Of a DNA stretch of 64,000 nt, positions 32,744-43,009 are shown one piece after another. The translations under genes were made by a program, and so were the position numbers. How positions within the stretch are numbered: the first letter of the stretch is position 1; each line of letters opens with the position of its first letter. This DNA comes from Diphasiastrum complanatum. Taxonomy: Eukaryota > Streptophyta > Lycopodiopsida > Lycopodiales > Lycopodiaceae. Location: positions 3,325,184 through 3,389,183 of the forward strand of contig CM055101.1 of the NCBI GenBank assembly GCA_029204225.1. Reading direction: 5' to 3'. Below the pieces are notes generated by a model, which saw only the letters and a program-made list of their open reading frames with translations, searched no databases and was not told where the DNA came from.

Positions 32744-34665
32744 CTCCTAAAAATGTATCTAATGTGGATCAAGCATTGATCTTGAGATAAGACCAATATC
32801 AGACCTATGCTTTGAGAAGGCACTTTTGCAAAGTGGCTTTGATCAGCAATACATGAAGATGTGTCGACATGTTCTAAGTTGATTTCACCTCCAATGAGCG
32901 TTTCCCTTACAAAATGGTGTGCCACTTCTATATGCTTGCTTCTTGCATGAAAAATACAATTGTTTGCAAGAGCTTGGGCCGATATGTTGTCACATTTGAT
33001 CAAGGGAAGATCATCCTCTTTGATGCACTTTAGCTCCATGATTAACCTCTTGATCCAAAGCACCTCTTTAGTTGTTGTAATGAGTGCTTTGTACTCGGCC
33101 TCACAAGAAGATAGGGATATGGTATCTTGCTTCTTTGAAAGCCAAGACACAAGATTGCCTCCAAGAAAAATAGTATACGCATTAATGGACTTTCGATCCA
33201 TTTTATCACTTGCAAAATCGGAATCCGAATAGCCAACAATGGTTAGATCTTCATTCTTGTACAATAAACCATAATCTTGAGTAGAAGATACATATCTTAG
33301 AACTCTCTTGGCCATCTTCCAATTTTGGATCTTAGGATCTTGCATAAATTGACTCAATTTGTGCACACAATAGCTCAAATCGGGTCTGTGATAGTAAGCC
33401 AAATTAAGGAGCCTATAAGACTCCTATAAAGTGTGATGTCCTCGAAGGATCTTTCATCACCTTTAATAGGGTCTTTTACATGTTGCTTCATGGGAGTATC
33501 TATGCCTTTACAATTTTGCATATTGAATTTTCTCAACACAGAAAAGACATATCTAGATTGACAAATAAAAGCATACTCTTCATGAAAATCAATATCAAGG
33601 CCTAAAATGTAATGGATCTCTCCTAGATCTTGCATTTTAGATTCTCCTCCTAATGAATCCTTAGTTTCTTGAACTAGCATCAAACAACTTCCACTAAGAA
33701 TAATGTCATCTACATAGATTAGAAGAATGACAATATTACTACCATCAAACTTTAAGTACATAGAAGGATCATAGTCACTAAGCACAAATCCTAATGAAAG
33801 TAGAAAGTTGTTGAGTCTTGAATACCATGATGTAGGTGCCTGCTTCAAGCCATAAAGACTTCTAAATAGCAAACACACCTTAGATTTATCCTTGATGAAT
33901 CCTTGAGGTTGTTCCATGTATATCTCCTCCTCAAGATAGCCATTCAAAAAAGAGTTGGAGACATCAAGTTGATACAATTTCCACTTAAAGAATAAAGCAA
34001 GAGAGATTATGATTCTTATTGTCACCATCTTTGCTACAGGAGCAAAGGTTTCTTTAGAGTCAAGGCCATATATTTGTGCAAAGCCTTTAGCACATAATCT
34101 GGCCTTGTACTTGTTGATGGAGCCATCATGATTGTACTTGATCTTGAACACCCACTTGCATCCAATGATGTGCATTTTAGGTGGTGGATCTACTAGCTCC
34201 CATGTGTGGTTGGTGATCAAGGCATCATATTCAATCTTCATGGCCTCATACCACTCCTTGGTATTGAGGGCTTCTTGGACATCTTTGGGCTCCTCATGAG
34301 AAACAAAATAAGCATAAGTGGAATCAAGATCCACTTGTTTTCCTTTGTCATCATAAGTGAGCCTCTTAGGCTCGGATCTCTCCCTCATGGATCTTCTAGG
34401 AGTGAAAATCCGAGGACTTCCATCTTCAAATCTCGATCCCTCCATATGTTGATTGTCTTCAATAACAAAAGGTGATAAATTTTGAGGTTGCTTGATCTCG
34501 GCCCCTCCTAGATTGGACTTTTCTTCTTCATGAAAAACTACATCTCTACTTTCAATTACTTTAGAAGTAGAGAGCATGTAGATTTGATAGGCTTTCTTGT
34601 TGGATGAATATCCAACCATTACTCCTTCTTTGAGTTGAATTGGACACACAAGGTGCAAGTCACTG
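32744..34665 (-). pseudogene. copia integrase tail, reverse transcriptase and RNase H (5'-truncated)
   Basis: A 427-codon minus frame (34658-33375) holds the integrase tail (GYSSNKKAYQIYM), the linker RRSMRERSEPKRLTYDDKGK, and all RT blocks. These are NHTWELVDPP, GCKWVFKIKYN, YKARLCAKGF, a SFLNGYLEEEIYMEQPQGF block, SLYGLKQAP and catalytic LLIYVDDIIL. One indel near 33390 moves to the 33402-32716 frame with RPDLSYCVHKLSQFM and RNase H (GYSDSDFASD, SSCEAEYKAL, a HARSKHIEVAHHF block). RT looks catalytically complete. Integrase core, protease and gag are gone; sequence changes abruptly at about 34665. Confidence 0.85.
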
Positions 34666-34689
34666 AGGCCACACTTGCAGCTATAGGAA

Positions 34690-35580
34690 TCTCATCCGGT
34701 ACGTAAGCCTCACCCAATCACAAGCACGCCAAACAGGCCATCAAGCCATACATTGACCTCACCAACGATCTGCACTAGACTAATGATGGCTATCTTCTGG
34801 AAGCCATCACTGAGCCTTCCATTCACGTTGCTGCCTAGTTGTTGAATCATTTCCTGATGGTTGGCAACCTCAAGATAGACCGCATCACATCTCAAATCCT
34901 TCACAGGATAATGGAGTTCCACACAAAGTTGGCCAAGGCCCCTCTTGAACCATATAACTGGTTCAAGACTATTTCCGGTGAGCTCAAGCGAGATATTAAA
35001 GCCAATACAAAGCAACAGTTCGCCGCTGGCTCTCTATTGTCCCTCTTAGCCGCTTCTCACTTAGAAACATGGCTTCCACCTGGATTCTATGCTTTCGGTT
35101 TACGAAGAAGCACCGGCCGAGTCATCTCATCAAGCCTCAAGTTCTCATAGTCATCGTCATCCATGCAGCGAGATCGTAATTCCTGACTCGCCTTCCGTGT
35201 CACGACAACGTACTAGGCATACCTCATCAGCTGCGCTTTCACCACCTGCTGCTGTTTGCACTGAACTACCCATTCCCCTCACCTCTGATGCCCTCTGCTC
35301 CCATACAAGGACAGTCTGTGACCATTGGGCCTACCATTCCCATCACAGCTGCCCAAGCCGCCTCACCCCCACACCGAAGCAACCTCACCCAACACACAGT
35401 TCTTCATGGATATGTTCGATGATTCCGACCCCCTTGGGGCCACCGAAATCTTTGACATGCCCCAGAGCCTAGCGCCCTTTGAACCCCAATCCCCTAGAAG
35501 AGGATTCGGACATATCCATGAAGCTACTATTGGTGTCGAAGATGCCAGTCAGCAACCACCCACACAAAGGTAGCCCAGCC
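34690..35580 (+). pseudogene. N-terminal part of an LTR-element ORF (helical, then disordered)
   Basis: A frame at 34839-35090 gives a helix-rich segment (LKIDRITSQILHRIMEFH, then PLEPYNWFKTISGELKRD, then LLSLLAASHLETWLPPG). From 35089 another frame continues into a Ser/His/Pro-rich, probably disordered region (ASSSHSHRH, LTPTPKQPHPTH). From 35325 a third frame reads MFDDSDPLGATEIFDMPQS. Stops and shifts separate them. I do not recognise the family. It lies upstream of the coiled-coil ORF and on the same strand, all before a 3' LTR, so it is probably part of the same retroelement product. Its left junction at about 34670 with copia sequence is abrupt. Confidence 0.5.
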
Positions 35581-35684
35581 ACACTTCGGATCGACACAAC
35601 TGTAAAGTAACCAAAGCAGTTCGACGCCACGCCACGGTGCCTTAAGGGTTTGAAGACGGGGATATTTTTTAAGAAGAAAAGACC

Positions 35685-36605
35685 TTGGCACCTGTTCCAC
35701 GCCTACCACGGACAGTACCATCAGGGTCTCCTATTGCTGCCACCTCCATGACTGTCGATTCTGGTGATGCTCTCGGATTAATTTCAAGCCTTGGGCAAGT
35801 GATCCAGTCTATGCTGGATAAGAAGAAGGAAATGGAACAGAGGATCTCTGATTTAGGATCCGAAGACACTCTGATCAACCAGAAAATTGTCCAGCTGGAT
35901 CGAGAGGTGAAGATAGCCAAGCAACATGAAGAAAAGGCTGAAAGCAAAAAGACATTGGCCCAACAACAAGATGATCGCTTGGAAACCTACATCAGCTCCC
36001 TGCAAAATGCCCTGACAACCGCACAGGATCAGGTAGATAAGGCAGTGCAAGATGCCAAGCAACAGGTGCAGCTACTGAAGGGGCAATTACAAATGGCCGA
36101 ACAAGATTGCACACGGCTTCAAGGTGAATTGGATGCGACCACCCTTGAGCGTGATGCATATCTGCAAACACAAATACCCGATCATCCGGTCACACCGACG
36201 GAGATTGCATATTTGTTCAAGAAAGTAGAAACATACAAAGTAGCCCTTCAGGGATTCCAAGACCGCTTTGATAGGTTCAAAGGAGTAACTTCAACCGAGT
36301 TGGCAAAGGCAAAAGAGACCATCAACGTCTATGAAAAAGCCGTCGCTCAAGTGTTGGAAGCCGGACCACAAATCCCCGTCCCGGTCATGCCGCAATTCTC
36401 CCCTTCGCGCCAAGAAGCTGTACAAATGGATACAGGGATTGATTCGAGCATGCACCGGGGGGGGAGCTCTAGATCTAGCAGATCAACTGTCAACCATACC
36501 AGTAGTACAAGTGGGTCCATCCTCATCAAGGACAAGACATTTATTCAGAAGGCCCATCAGCGTCAAGGACTAGATCCAGACCTTCTTAAAGCAACATCCG
36601 CATGA
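35685..36605 (+). CDS. coiled-coil protein ORF of an LTR retroelement
   Basis: The frame is open for 306 codons; the first ATG is at 35748 (MTVDSGDALGL), giving about 285 aa. Residues from LDKKKEMEQRISDLG onward form a long charged heptad-like coiled coil (KQHEEKAESKKTLAQQQDD, QVDKAVQDAKQQVQLLKGQL, LQGELDATTLERD). They are followed by EIAYLFKKVETYK and a Ser-rich tail with HRGGSSRSSRST. There is no gag, protease or RT motif. It sits between an unrecognised N-terminal segment and the 36835-37314 ORF, 0.76 kb before a canonical 3' LTR. That is the position of extra or env-like ORFs in Tat/Athila-type gypsy elements, but no membrane segment is visible. It may equally be the cargo of a non-autonomous element. 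Confidence 0.55.
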   Translation: MAPVPRLPRTVPSGSPIAATSMTVDSGDALGLISSLGQVIQSMLDKKKEMEQRISDLGSEDTLINQKIVQLDREVKIAKQHEEKAESKKTLAQQQDDRLETYISSLQNALTTAQDQVDKAVQDAKQQVQLLKGQLQMAEQDCTRLQGELDATTLERDAYLQTQIPDHPVTPTEIAYLFKKVETYKVALQGFQDRFDRFKGVTSTELAKAKETINVYEKAVAQVLEAGPQIPVPVMPQFSPSRQEAVQMDTGIDSSMHRGGSSRSSRSTVNHTSSTSGSILIKDKTFIQKAHQRQGLDPDLLKATSA

Positions 36606-36834
36606 GTCCTCGCGTGGTGGATGGGTTCTGAAATTTAAGACCTCCGAGATCGAGGCCGACAAAGAATTGGACAAAATACCTGCACTGGGAGAGCAGCCGG
36701 CATGGAGAATCACAGTTTTTGAGAAAACTCTGGAATCAATTAGGAGTTACGTCGCCAGCCCTCACCAATTGCGGGTAGATCCTTGTTACGAGCCAATGCC
36801 GCGAAGACATAAATAGAAAGATTTGGGATTGGCT

Positions 36835-37314
36835 ATGGACAAAATCACCATCCATATGCCCAATTGGCCAATCATCCATCAGCCTTACAACTGGAATATT
36901 TCAGTGGACTTCCACCGTGTCTTAGAAGCATATCAGAGAGAGTATGTCAACTCTCCGGATCCAACGGTGCGACAATCGGCAATGTTTGTTAAAGATCTAA
37001 CTCTGTTGGCGTCAATGGCAACCAAATGGGACGATTGTCTTCCTACCCTAGCATTCGATCCAAATAAGTCGATGGCCTCAGAGCAAATCAAAGCTCAACT
37101 GCCAATTGCTCGACTGTATTTCTGTGCAGCTATGATGGGAGGCTCTTCGGAATCCCGCTTCACCTCATGGACAACTTTCAAGTGGATTGCCGAAGCCCAC
37201 CGTTGTTTCCTGCCACACAACTTGGACTTTAATACTGCACGCCTTGACTTTATGGAGAAGGTGCAGTATCATTTAATTAAGATTCGGCGTGAAGCCAATA
37301 AAAGTCCCCAATAA
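36835..37314 (+). CDS. helical C-terminal ORF before the 3' LTR
   Basis: About 160 codons from the ATG at 36835 (MDKITIHMPNWP). Features are WNISVDFHRVLEAYQREYV, then RQSAMFVKDLTLLASMATKWDD, then ARLYFCAAMMGG and FKWIAEAHRCFLP, ending RREANKSPQ. It is rich in Trp and amphipathic helices and looks like a folded domain. Between 36605 and 36835 a broken frame continues (DLRDRGRQRIGQNTC-like pieces), so this ORF and the coiled coil may once have been a single protein. Family unknown. The stop lies about 35 bases before the purine-rich tract (TTTTGGTGGGGGATA) that precedes the LTR. Confidence 0.5.
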   Translation: MDKITIHMPNWPIIHQPYNWNISVDFHRVLEAYQREYVNSPDPTVRQSAMFVKDLTLLASMATKWDDCLPTLAFDPNKSMASEQIKAQLPIARLYFCAAMMGGSSESRFTSWTTFKWIAEAHRCFLPHNLDFNTARLDFMEKVQYHLIKIRREANKSPQ

Positions 37315-37364
37315 CTGCATATTGCAGGTGTCGTGGGACCGCCACCAGTTTTGGTGGGGGATAC

Positions 37365-38096
37365 TGTTGGAGGGTTTGCGGATCCCAAGGCAACCCTAAT
37401 CCTAGTTAATAAGTGAGAGGGATTTGGCACCCTGCGTGTGTAAGTCCAACCCGATGATCACATAGTTATTTGATTGATTAGTTAAAAGTTAATAAAGGAC
37501 TTTAGGCCTTTTTGCAGGACTTTTAATGTCACAGGGCCTAGATGTCAAGTTAGTGAATAAAGTTGGGTTTCCCTCCAATTTTGATGGTTCCCACACTTTT
37601 TTAAATTTGAATAAAAAGAGAGGCAAGACTGGACCAATAGGATTCAGAGGCCAGGGTCCTCCTCTCTACTATAAAAAGAGACAACTCGAGTTGCTCCTGA
37701 TGTTCATTTCCTCATTTCAATAAAGCAGATTGGTTCTCTTTAGAAATGAATTGATGAATGTCCTTGCTCTTCCTCTCTTTTCCTCCATTTCTCATGCTTT
37801 CTTTGGTATTTGCTAATTGTTGGATTTGATCATTATTGGGATTGCTATTTCTTATGCTTTTTGTGAGAGAGAAGAGTAAGTTTCTATCATTGTTGTGGAT
37901 TTAGGGTAAATGGAAGTAGGGTTAATGGATGTGGTGTTAATGGATGTTAGTGTTAGATCCTCCATTCATGTTGAAATCTGAACTATACTATTGCTCTCAT
38001 GGGAACGAACCTACGCGTGACAACTAACTCCGTCTCTTTGATGCTAGATTGACTAGATCTTGGATTCAGGTTAGGCAAGGAAAGAAACCCACTACA
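37365..38096 (+). repeat. gypsy-type 3' LTR (732 bp)
   Basis: It starts TGTTGGAGGG at 37365 after a G-rich polypurine tract and ends CCCACTACA at 38096. A TATA box (CTATAAAAAGAG) lies near 37669 and AATAAAG near 37721. Bases 37920-38096 match 55247-55414, where the LTR end is followed by a Tat/Athila-type primer site (TTTTGGCACTATTTCCGGGG). That assigns this LTR to the same family as the gypsy at 55.2-58.1 kb. GGGTG at 38097 could be a target duplication copy; its partner is not present. Confidence 0.8.
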
Positions 38097-39000
38097 GGGT
38101 GTGAAGTTAAGAATAGGCATTTGTAAGGAACCTAAGTATCTCATCAGTCATTTCTCGACAAAATGATGCATCTAGTACCTCCAAGGTTCCTCATGAGTGT
38201 TTTACAAGAGCCAAAAGAGTTTGATCTCTAGCCTATTTGGTACAAAGGTTGCACATATTTTAGTATAAGTGATGCTAATATTTTGTAATGGCTCCATGGC
38301 AACCAGAACAATAATAATATTGCATATTTCAGATAGCCGAATATCAGACACATATTGTAAGCTGAGCAGGCCTCAAGATAACAATCAAACATACATGTCG
38401 TACATTGTTCGTTGAAAGCTCACAAAGTGAACTTCCAGATCTAGTAACAAGTGTTATTATAGCATTATCACTACAAAATGTGATCGACCTAAGACACCTC
38501 CCATAGATTGCAAGAAATATTTAGCATGTGCTCACAGAGTCAACAGGTAAATAATTTCATTTTATATTAGAGCATTTTTTCACTTTAGTTTTATGACTTT
38601 TTTTACTCCATGTTTTTAAAAGAAAAATTGATGACTAAATATCTTAATTTTTATGAAAGATTTTTATGCAGTATCTTATTCGAAGAGATTTTAGAATTGC
38701 TCTGAGCCATGGATGTGGACATGGATCGCAAGGCACTAGGAGGACTACAAATGTTGTTGCTTTTTGGGAGCCAATCACCACTTCATCAGCACCGCCATGA
38801 CCTAATACTCATTATCATTCGGCACCCACACCTTCTTCACATAATGCAAGTCTAGTTATTATATCCACTCTTTCTATATCATGTATTTGTGGCTCTCATA
38901 CAACTACATATAAGCTACAATATCAATAAATGATGATACCTTGTAGACTCATCCAACTAACTCATAAGTAACGCTCCTGATTTGGTTAGTTGCACCAGAT
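38097..39000. other. non-coding stretch
   Basis: AT-rich with no supported ORF. A short Gly/His-rich reading (near 38700-38830) is not assignable. Confidence 0.5.
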
Positions 39001-39002
39001 TT

Positions 39003-39486
39003 AACTATCTCATTGTCATCTAGTGAGGCCGAGTACAAAGCACTTACACATTGCTCAAAGGAGATGGTATGGATCAAGAGGATGATCAAGGATCTTCACT
39101 TGCTAGATTTTTTAGAGAGCCCAATCATCTTCTGTGACAACCTAGCAGCCCAAAAGTTGGCAACCAATCATATCTTTCATGCTAGGAGCAAGCATATTGA
39201 GGTGGCATATCACTTTGTGAGGGAGCAAGTCATGGAAAAGGAGGTGGAGCTTCAACATGTGTCCTCAAAGGAATGTGTAGCTGATATCTTCACCAAATCA
39301 TTGGAAAAGGAGTTGTTGATGAATCATAGGACTTCACTTGGAGTGTTATCAAAGTCTATGCTAAAACTAGTTGAAGAGGGAGTGTGAAAGATTTCAACTA
39401 GTTTAGTTAGATTTGTTACATTTGTTTATTTGACAATTGAGGCCAATTTCATATTAGACTTAGAGTTTGACTTTTCAAAGTTATCT
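39003..39486 (+). pseudogene. copia RNase H end plus LTR start
   Basis: The frame from 39013 reads SSSEAEYKALTHCSKEMVWI, FCDNLAAQKLAT, HARSKHIEVAYHF and VSSKECVADIFTK: the C-terminal RNase H of copia, closely similar to 63107-63481. Bases 39383-39486 start TGTGAAAGAT and match the first part of the LTRs at 58099 and 63477. The LTR is cut at about 39486 where a CACTA-like terminus begins. Everything upstream in the element is missing. Confidence 0.85.
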
Positions 39487-39490
39487 ATAT

Positions 39491-40160
39491 ATACTACAAG
39501 AAAAGTGGTTTCTGGGCAGCTCATGCTGCCCGGTCAGGCTTGGGCAGGGCACCGTCACCGTTGCTATTTGAATCTATTGGTCGTGCTCTTCTTCACAACC
39601 ATTCCTCGATGGTCGTGCTCTTCTTCACATCATTCCTCAATTACTCATCATGCTTGCTAGCCGTCTATTGGGCGCACCTAGCCCACTCTCCGTTTTTCTA
39701 CTGGTCATGATGGCAGCAGATCGCACTCTTCTACTCTGACTGCGCTCTTTTTTTCCTACTATGACAGTGCCTGATTCGATGGTTTCTTCTATATTATCTG
39801 ATCCAAATGCCAATGTAATCTTTGGTGTTGTCATTAACAACAGCTTTCATGGCACCATTCGCATGATTGTGATTGTTATTGGCTTTCGAAACCCTACAGC
39901 CAAAAGCACCAACAGAAAAGGTGATGACAAATGCAAGGGTAGGACTATGGAGGATGATATTTCGTTCTGGGAACAAAATCGGTGTCAAGGATGGCCAAAA
40001 GTACCTCCATTTCTGCAAAAGCAATCCAGAAGAAATAGAAAGGGTATCATTTAGCATTGTGTAATTTTGGAGATTGCTTGTGTATGTGCAGGTTATTGTG
40101 AGTCTCATGTAGTTTTCCTTATGCAGATATCTTACCTAGGCTGTTGTGATAAAAAAGTAA
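39491..40160 (+). mobile_element. CACTA-like transposon end (left terminus)
   Basis: CTACAAGAAAAGTGGTTTCTG at about 39494 resembles the CACTACAAGAAAA termini of plant CACTA elements. It interrupts a copia LTR, as an insertion would. A short stem (GGGCAGC TCAT GCTGCCC) follows at 39514. No transposase frame and no right terminus were identified, so the right boundary given here is arbitrary. ORFs at 39430-40054 are unrecognised. Confidence 0.35.
39579..39641 (+). repeat. two-copy tandem repeat of about 32 bp
   Basis: GGTCGTGCTCTTCTTCACA begins at 39579 and again at 39611, followed in each copy by a similar CCATTCCTC or TCATTCCTC tail. Confidence 0.85.
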
Positions 40161-40396
40161 AGGTTACTGAACATTCGGTATGTTTGATCAGCTCTTAATG
40201 CACAGTTGAGAGCTCTTCAAAAAAGAATGTGAAAGCTTTTTTGGCATAGCAAAACTCCTATTATGCTACCCAAGGGAAAGCTAAAGCAAGACATCAACGA
40301 AGAGACAAATGAAGAAGTTAGAATGACAGGATACATTGAAAGGCTCACAAGGGTGATTTAAAAGTGTGTTGAATTGAAGTGTGGTATTTCTTAAGG

Positions 40397-40557
40397 AATT
40401 TTAAATATTGGAAAAATCTATCTAATGTTGTAAGTAGGGGTCCTAAAAATGCCAAAGATGAATTGAGCTCTTTTGGCTTAGTAAAGACTCATCTTAGAAT
40501 AAAATACTCAAGGTAGGGAGAAGTAGAAACTCGAGCTACCATAGGAATTGCCATTTG
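40397..40557 (+). repeat. copia LTR start fragment
   Basis: About 160 bases (AATATTGGAAAAATCTATC... to GGAATTGCCATTTGT) match the beginning of the LTR at 32743-32580 in opposite orientation. It overlaps an unrecognised minus ORF, so its 3' boundary is where similarity fades. Confidence 0.75.
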
Positions 40558-40770
40558 TTCTTTCCACGTATTGAAGGCAAGAGTGATAAAATCCATATTG
40601 ATGCATCCCGAAAAGGCTCTCTCATGAATACCCATCGCAGTAAGTAGAGGCTCCGCAAGGGTCATCCACTGAGTGACCATGCTTGTGCTAGGAAGAATCA
40701 TGATGTCCGTTGCAGATGGGACATCACGATGGATAGCTTAGTGTGGAGACTGGGAAGTATCAGTAGAAGA
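40489..40770 (-). pseudogene. unrecognised minus ORF beside a gypsy relic
   Basis: From an ATG near 40770 the minus strand reads MSSTDTSQSPH, a stop, then a frame with STSMVTQWMTLAEPLLTAMG and GCINMDFITLAFNTWKEQ. The family is unknown. It lies after the gypsy pol end at 41596 and a spacer with GAACCTTCG-like repeats, on the same strand, so it could start an extra 3' ORF of that gypsy element. Confidence 0.35.
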
Positions 40771-40799
40771 CATGATGATCAGAGAGGAATTATAACGCG

Positions 40800-41595
40800 T
40801 GAAAGTGTATCAGAAGGCAATGCAGGAAATTTGGAAGGCTTTGGTCGCAAGAAAAATTCGCAAGAGTTTTGCTAGCACAAGTGAGAAATGAATCAGATTC
40901 AGCCAACTTATAAGTGAATTTGGTGGGTCCATTACACTAAATAGTAGTTGGGCTGATCAGTTCTGAACAAAAATTTGCAGGTAGATATAGTACTGTAAAA
41001 TTAGGCTATAAAAATCTCAGTAAAGGTTTCTAGGGATCTGAACCTATCACACGAACGTTTTCCAGGGCTGGCGAAGGATGAACCTTTGCCCAGGTACTGT
41101 CATAAATGTCTTTTTTCACAATCTGAACCTATGGACAACCTAATTTTGACATTTTAAGATCATCTAGCAGGTCGATGAAGGTTCATAATGATGTTATGAT
41201 GCTCGACGAAGGTTCCCAAAATGGCATATCACTGAACATTCGCTTGACTCAAAAATTGAATTTTCTTTTGTCAGAAACCTTCGCCCACCTCAATTTAGAT
41301 AAATCAAGGATGGATGTACAGTCTGAGAGCTAAGCGAGGGTTTCTGATACTGTATTGGCCAAATCTGCCCAAAACAATGGTTTTCTAAGTCATTTTCCAT
41401 AAAAATACTGTGTTTCCTTTTTCTGATGCTGATGACTTCCTGACTTTTGCTCATCAGTCTTTCCTTATTTTTTCTTTTTTCTCTTTATTTATTTATTTAT
41501 TTATTTTTTTAACTGTCTTTTTCCAAAAAAAGTCAGCAAATTAATTACTGAAAACAAAAAATTAAAAACAAATAAAATGAAAAAATATATTGAGA
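40800..41595. other. non-coding spacer with ACCTTCG/CGAAGGT motifs
   Basis: Motifs of the type CGAAGGTTC occur near 41071, 41174, 41204 and 41277. A (TTTA)n-like run lies near 41485-41505. The same motif recurs in the leader of the gypsy at 55.7-56.4 kb. No ORF is supported. Confidence 0.5.
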
Positions 41596-41877
41596 TCAAG
41601 CTTGCTGAAATGGCGAAGCAGGCTGCCGAAAGTTGCGTAATCGGCTGCTATTTACCGAAGTATCAAATCGTTTTCCATCCAAGTGCTCAAGAATTATTGC
41701 GCCATAATTCAAGATTTTCTTCACTTTATACGGGCCTTCTCTAGTAAAATTCAACTTACCCTTGATCAGCTTGGTTTTGTACATCAATGCAAGATCTCTT
41801 GCTTCCAGATCTTTCTTGTGCAATCGCCGATTGTGCCATGCCTTGCGCCAGGCTTTCTCTGCTGCTAATTGTCCCAT
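41596..41877 (-). pseudogene. gypsy pol C-terminal end
   Basis: The 93-codon minus frame reads AWHNRRLHKKDLEARDLAL, then REGPYKVKKILNYGAIILE, then VNSSRLRNF. This is the typical integrase tail of Tat/Athila-like gypsy elements (GPYxVxxxLxxGAxxLxxxDG...VNxxRLKxF). The upstream part of pol is missing at 41880. Confidence 0.7.
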
Positions 41878-41879
41878 CA

Positions 41880-42615
41880 GTCTTGATGGCTAGTAGAAGT
41901 GGTGGATGGCATGATCTGTGTGACCGGCTATTTAGGTCTTCCGGAGGGTGGACTTATGAGGGTGCGCCCACCTCTAGGTCCAGCGACGATCATAGCTCTA
42001 GCGGTGGCCATGGAGGTGTCACCTCTAGAAGTGACCAAGAGGAGGCATTGCATCTCATGAGAGGTTTAGATCCTTTTGCTCTCCAATATGTTTATTAGCA
42101 GTCGATGCTTGATGATAAAATGATGATTTCCTCCTAAATGCTTACTGGTGTGTCCACCATAGACCCATATGAGATTTATGATGATGGACTTTTGAATATG
42201 AGTGACAATAATGGATATTTGGTCATGAAACAATCTCGTGAATTGAAAAAATTAAATATTAACAATCTTCTCAAATATTGGTGCCTACAACAATCTCAAG
42301 AGATGATGATGAGAAAGAAGGCATTTGCAGAGGCGATGCTTTCTTCTCTAATGAAAGTTGAAGATGCACAATGTAGATATTTTTTTCATAAATAGAATAG
42401 ATGTATAGTACATGAACTAGATTCACAATCATTAGACATAGCACAAATAGCTAGGGAGCAATTTTGATCAATGCTCACATCGAAAACAAAAATAGAACAA
42501 TCCACTCTCCAAAATGAGAGGACACTATGTATTCTCCAAATTGAAAGGAGAAAAATCAGGCCTCGTGGGTGCAAATGAGCAATCGCAACCCCAAAATTTT
42601 TTCTTAATCTAAAAT
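41880..42615. other. unassigned stretch with short ORFs
   Basis: Frames at 41787-42098 (Gly/Ser-rich) and 42138-42395 (LKKLNINNLLKYW) could be scraps of a transposon gene, but no family is recognised. The CACTA-like subterminal block begins at about 42619. Confidence 0.4.
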
Positions 42616-42618
42616 AAA

Positions 42619-42990
42619 CATCATTCGGTGACACTTGTTATAGAAACCCTAAAAATGATAGCGACGTTTATGTTAATGTTGTAAAAACGTCACTACCGTA
42701 TTTTGGATTTATGATACTAAACGTCATTGGGTGATGACGCCTAGCAACACTGTATGTTTTGTCAAAATAGACCCAAGAGTTTTTGTGACATTTATGAATG
42801 TTGCTAGGCGATGTTAATTTGATTTTGACTTTCATGTTGCACAATTGTTGATTTTATACAATGATTAACCGTCGCATGGTGATGATCAATAAAGTTTTTT
42901 TATTGGCATCATGTAGCGACGTTTTTAGTGTAACTGTTAAAAAAGCGTTGCTTGGTGACATTCGTAAAGACACCAAGAGACGTTAAATCA
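42619..42990. repeat. subterminal-type repeat block (CGTCGCNTGGTGATG motif)
   Basis: Degenerate copies of CGTYGCWTGGTGATG start at about 42619, 42722, 42800, 42870 and 42945. Copies of GCGACGTTT or its complement lie at 42661, about 42684 and 42915. Dense, degenerate motifs around GCGACGTTT are typical of subterminal regions of plant CACTA elements. The block abuts the broken copia pol at about 43010. Confidence 0.55.
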
Positions 42991-43009
42991 TCATTGAAAG
43001 ATGTTTATT

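Noticed and set aside
34690-37314. Envelope-like gene
   Set aside because: No signal peptide or membrane segment can be seen; position alone is not enough.
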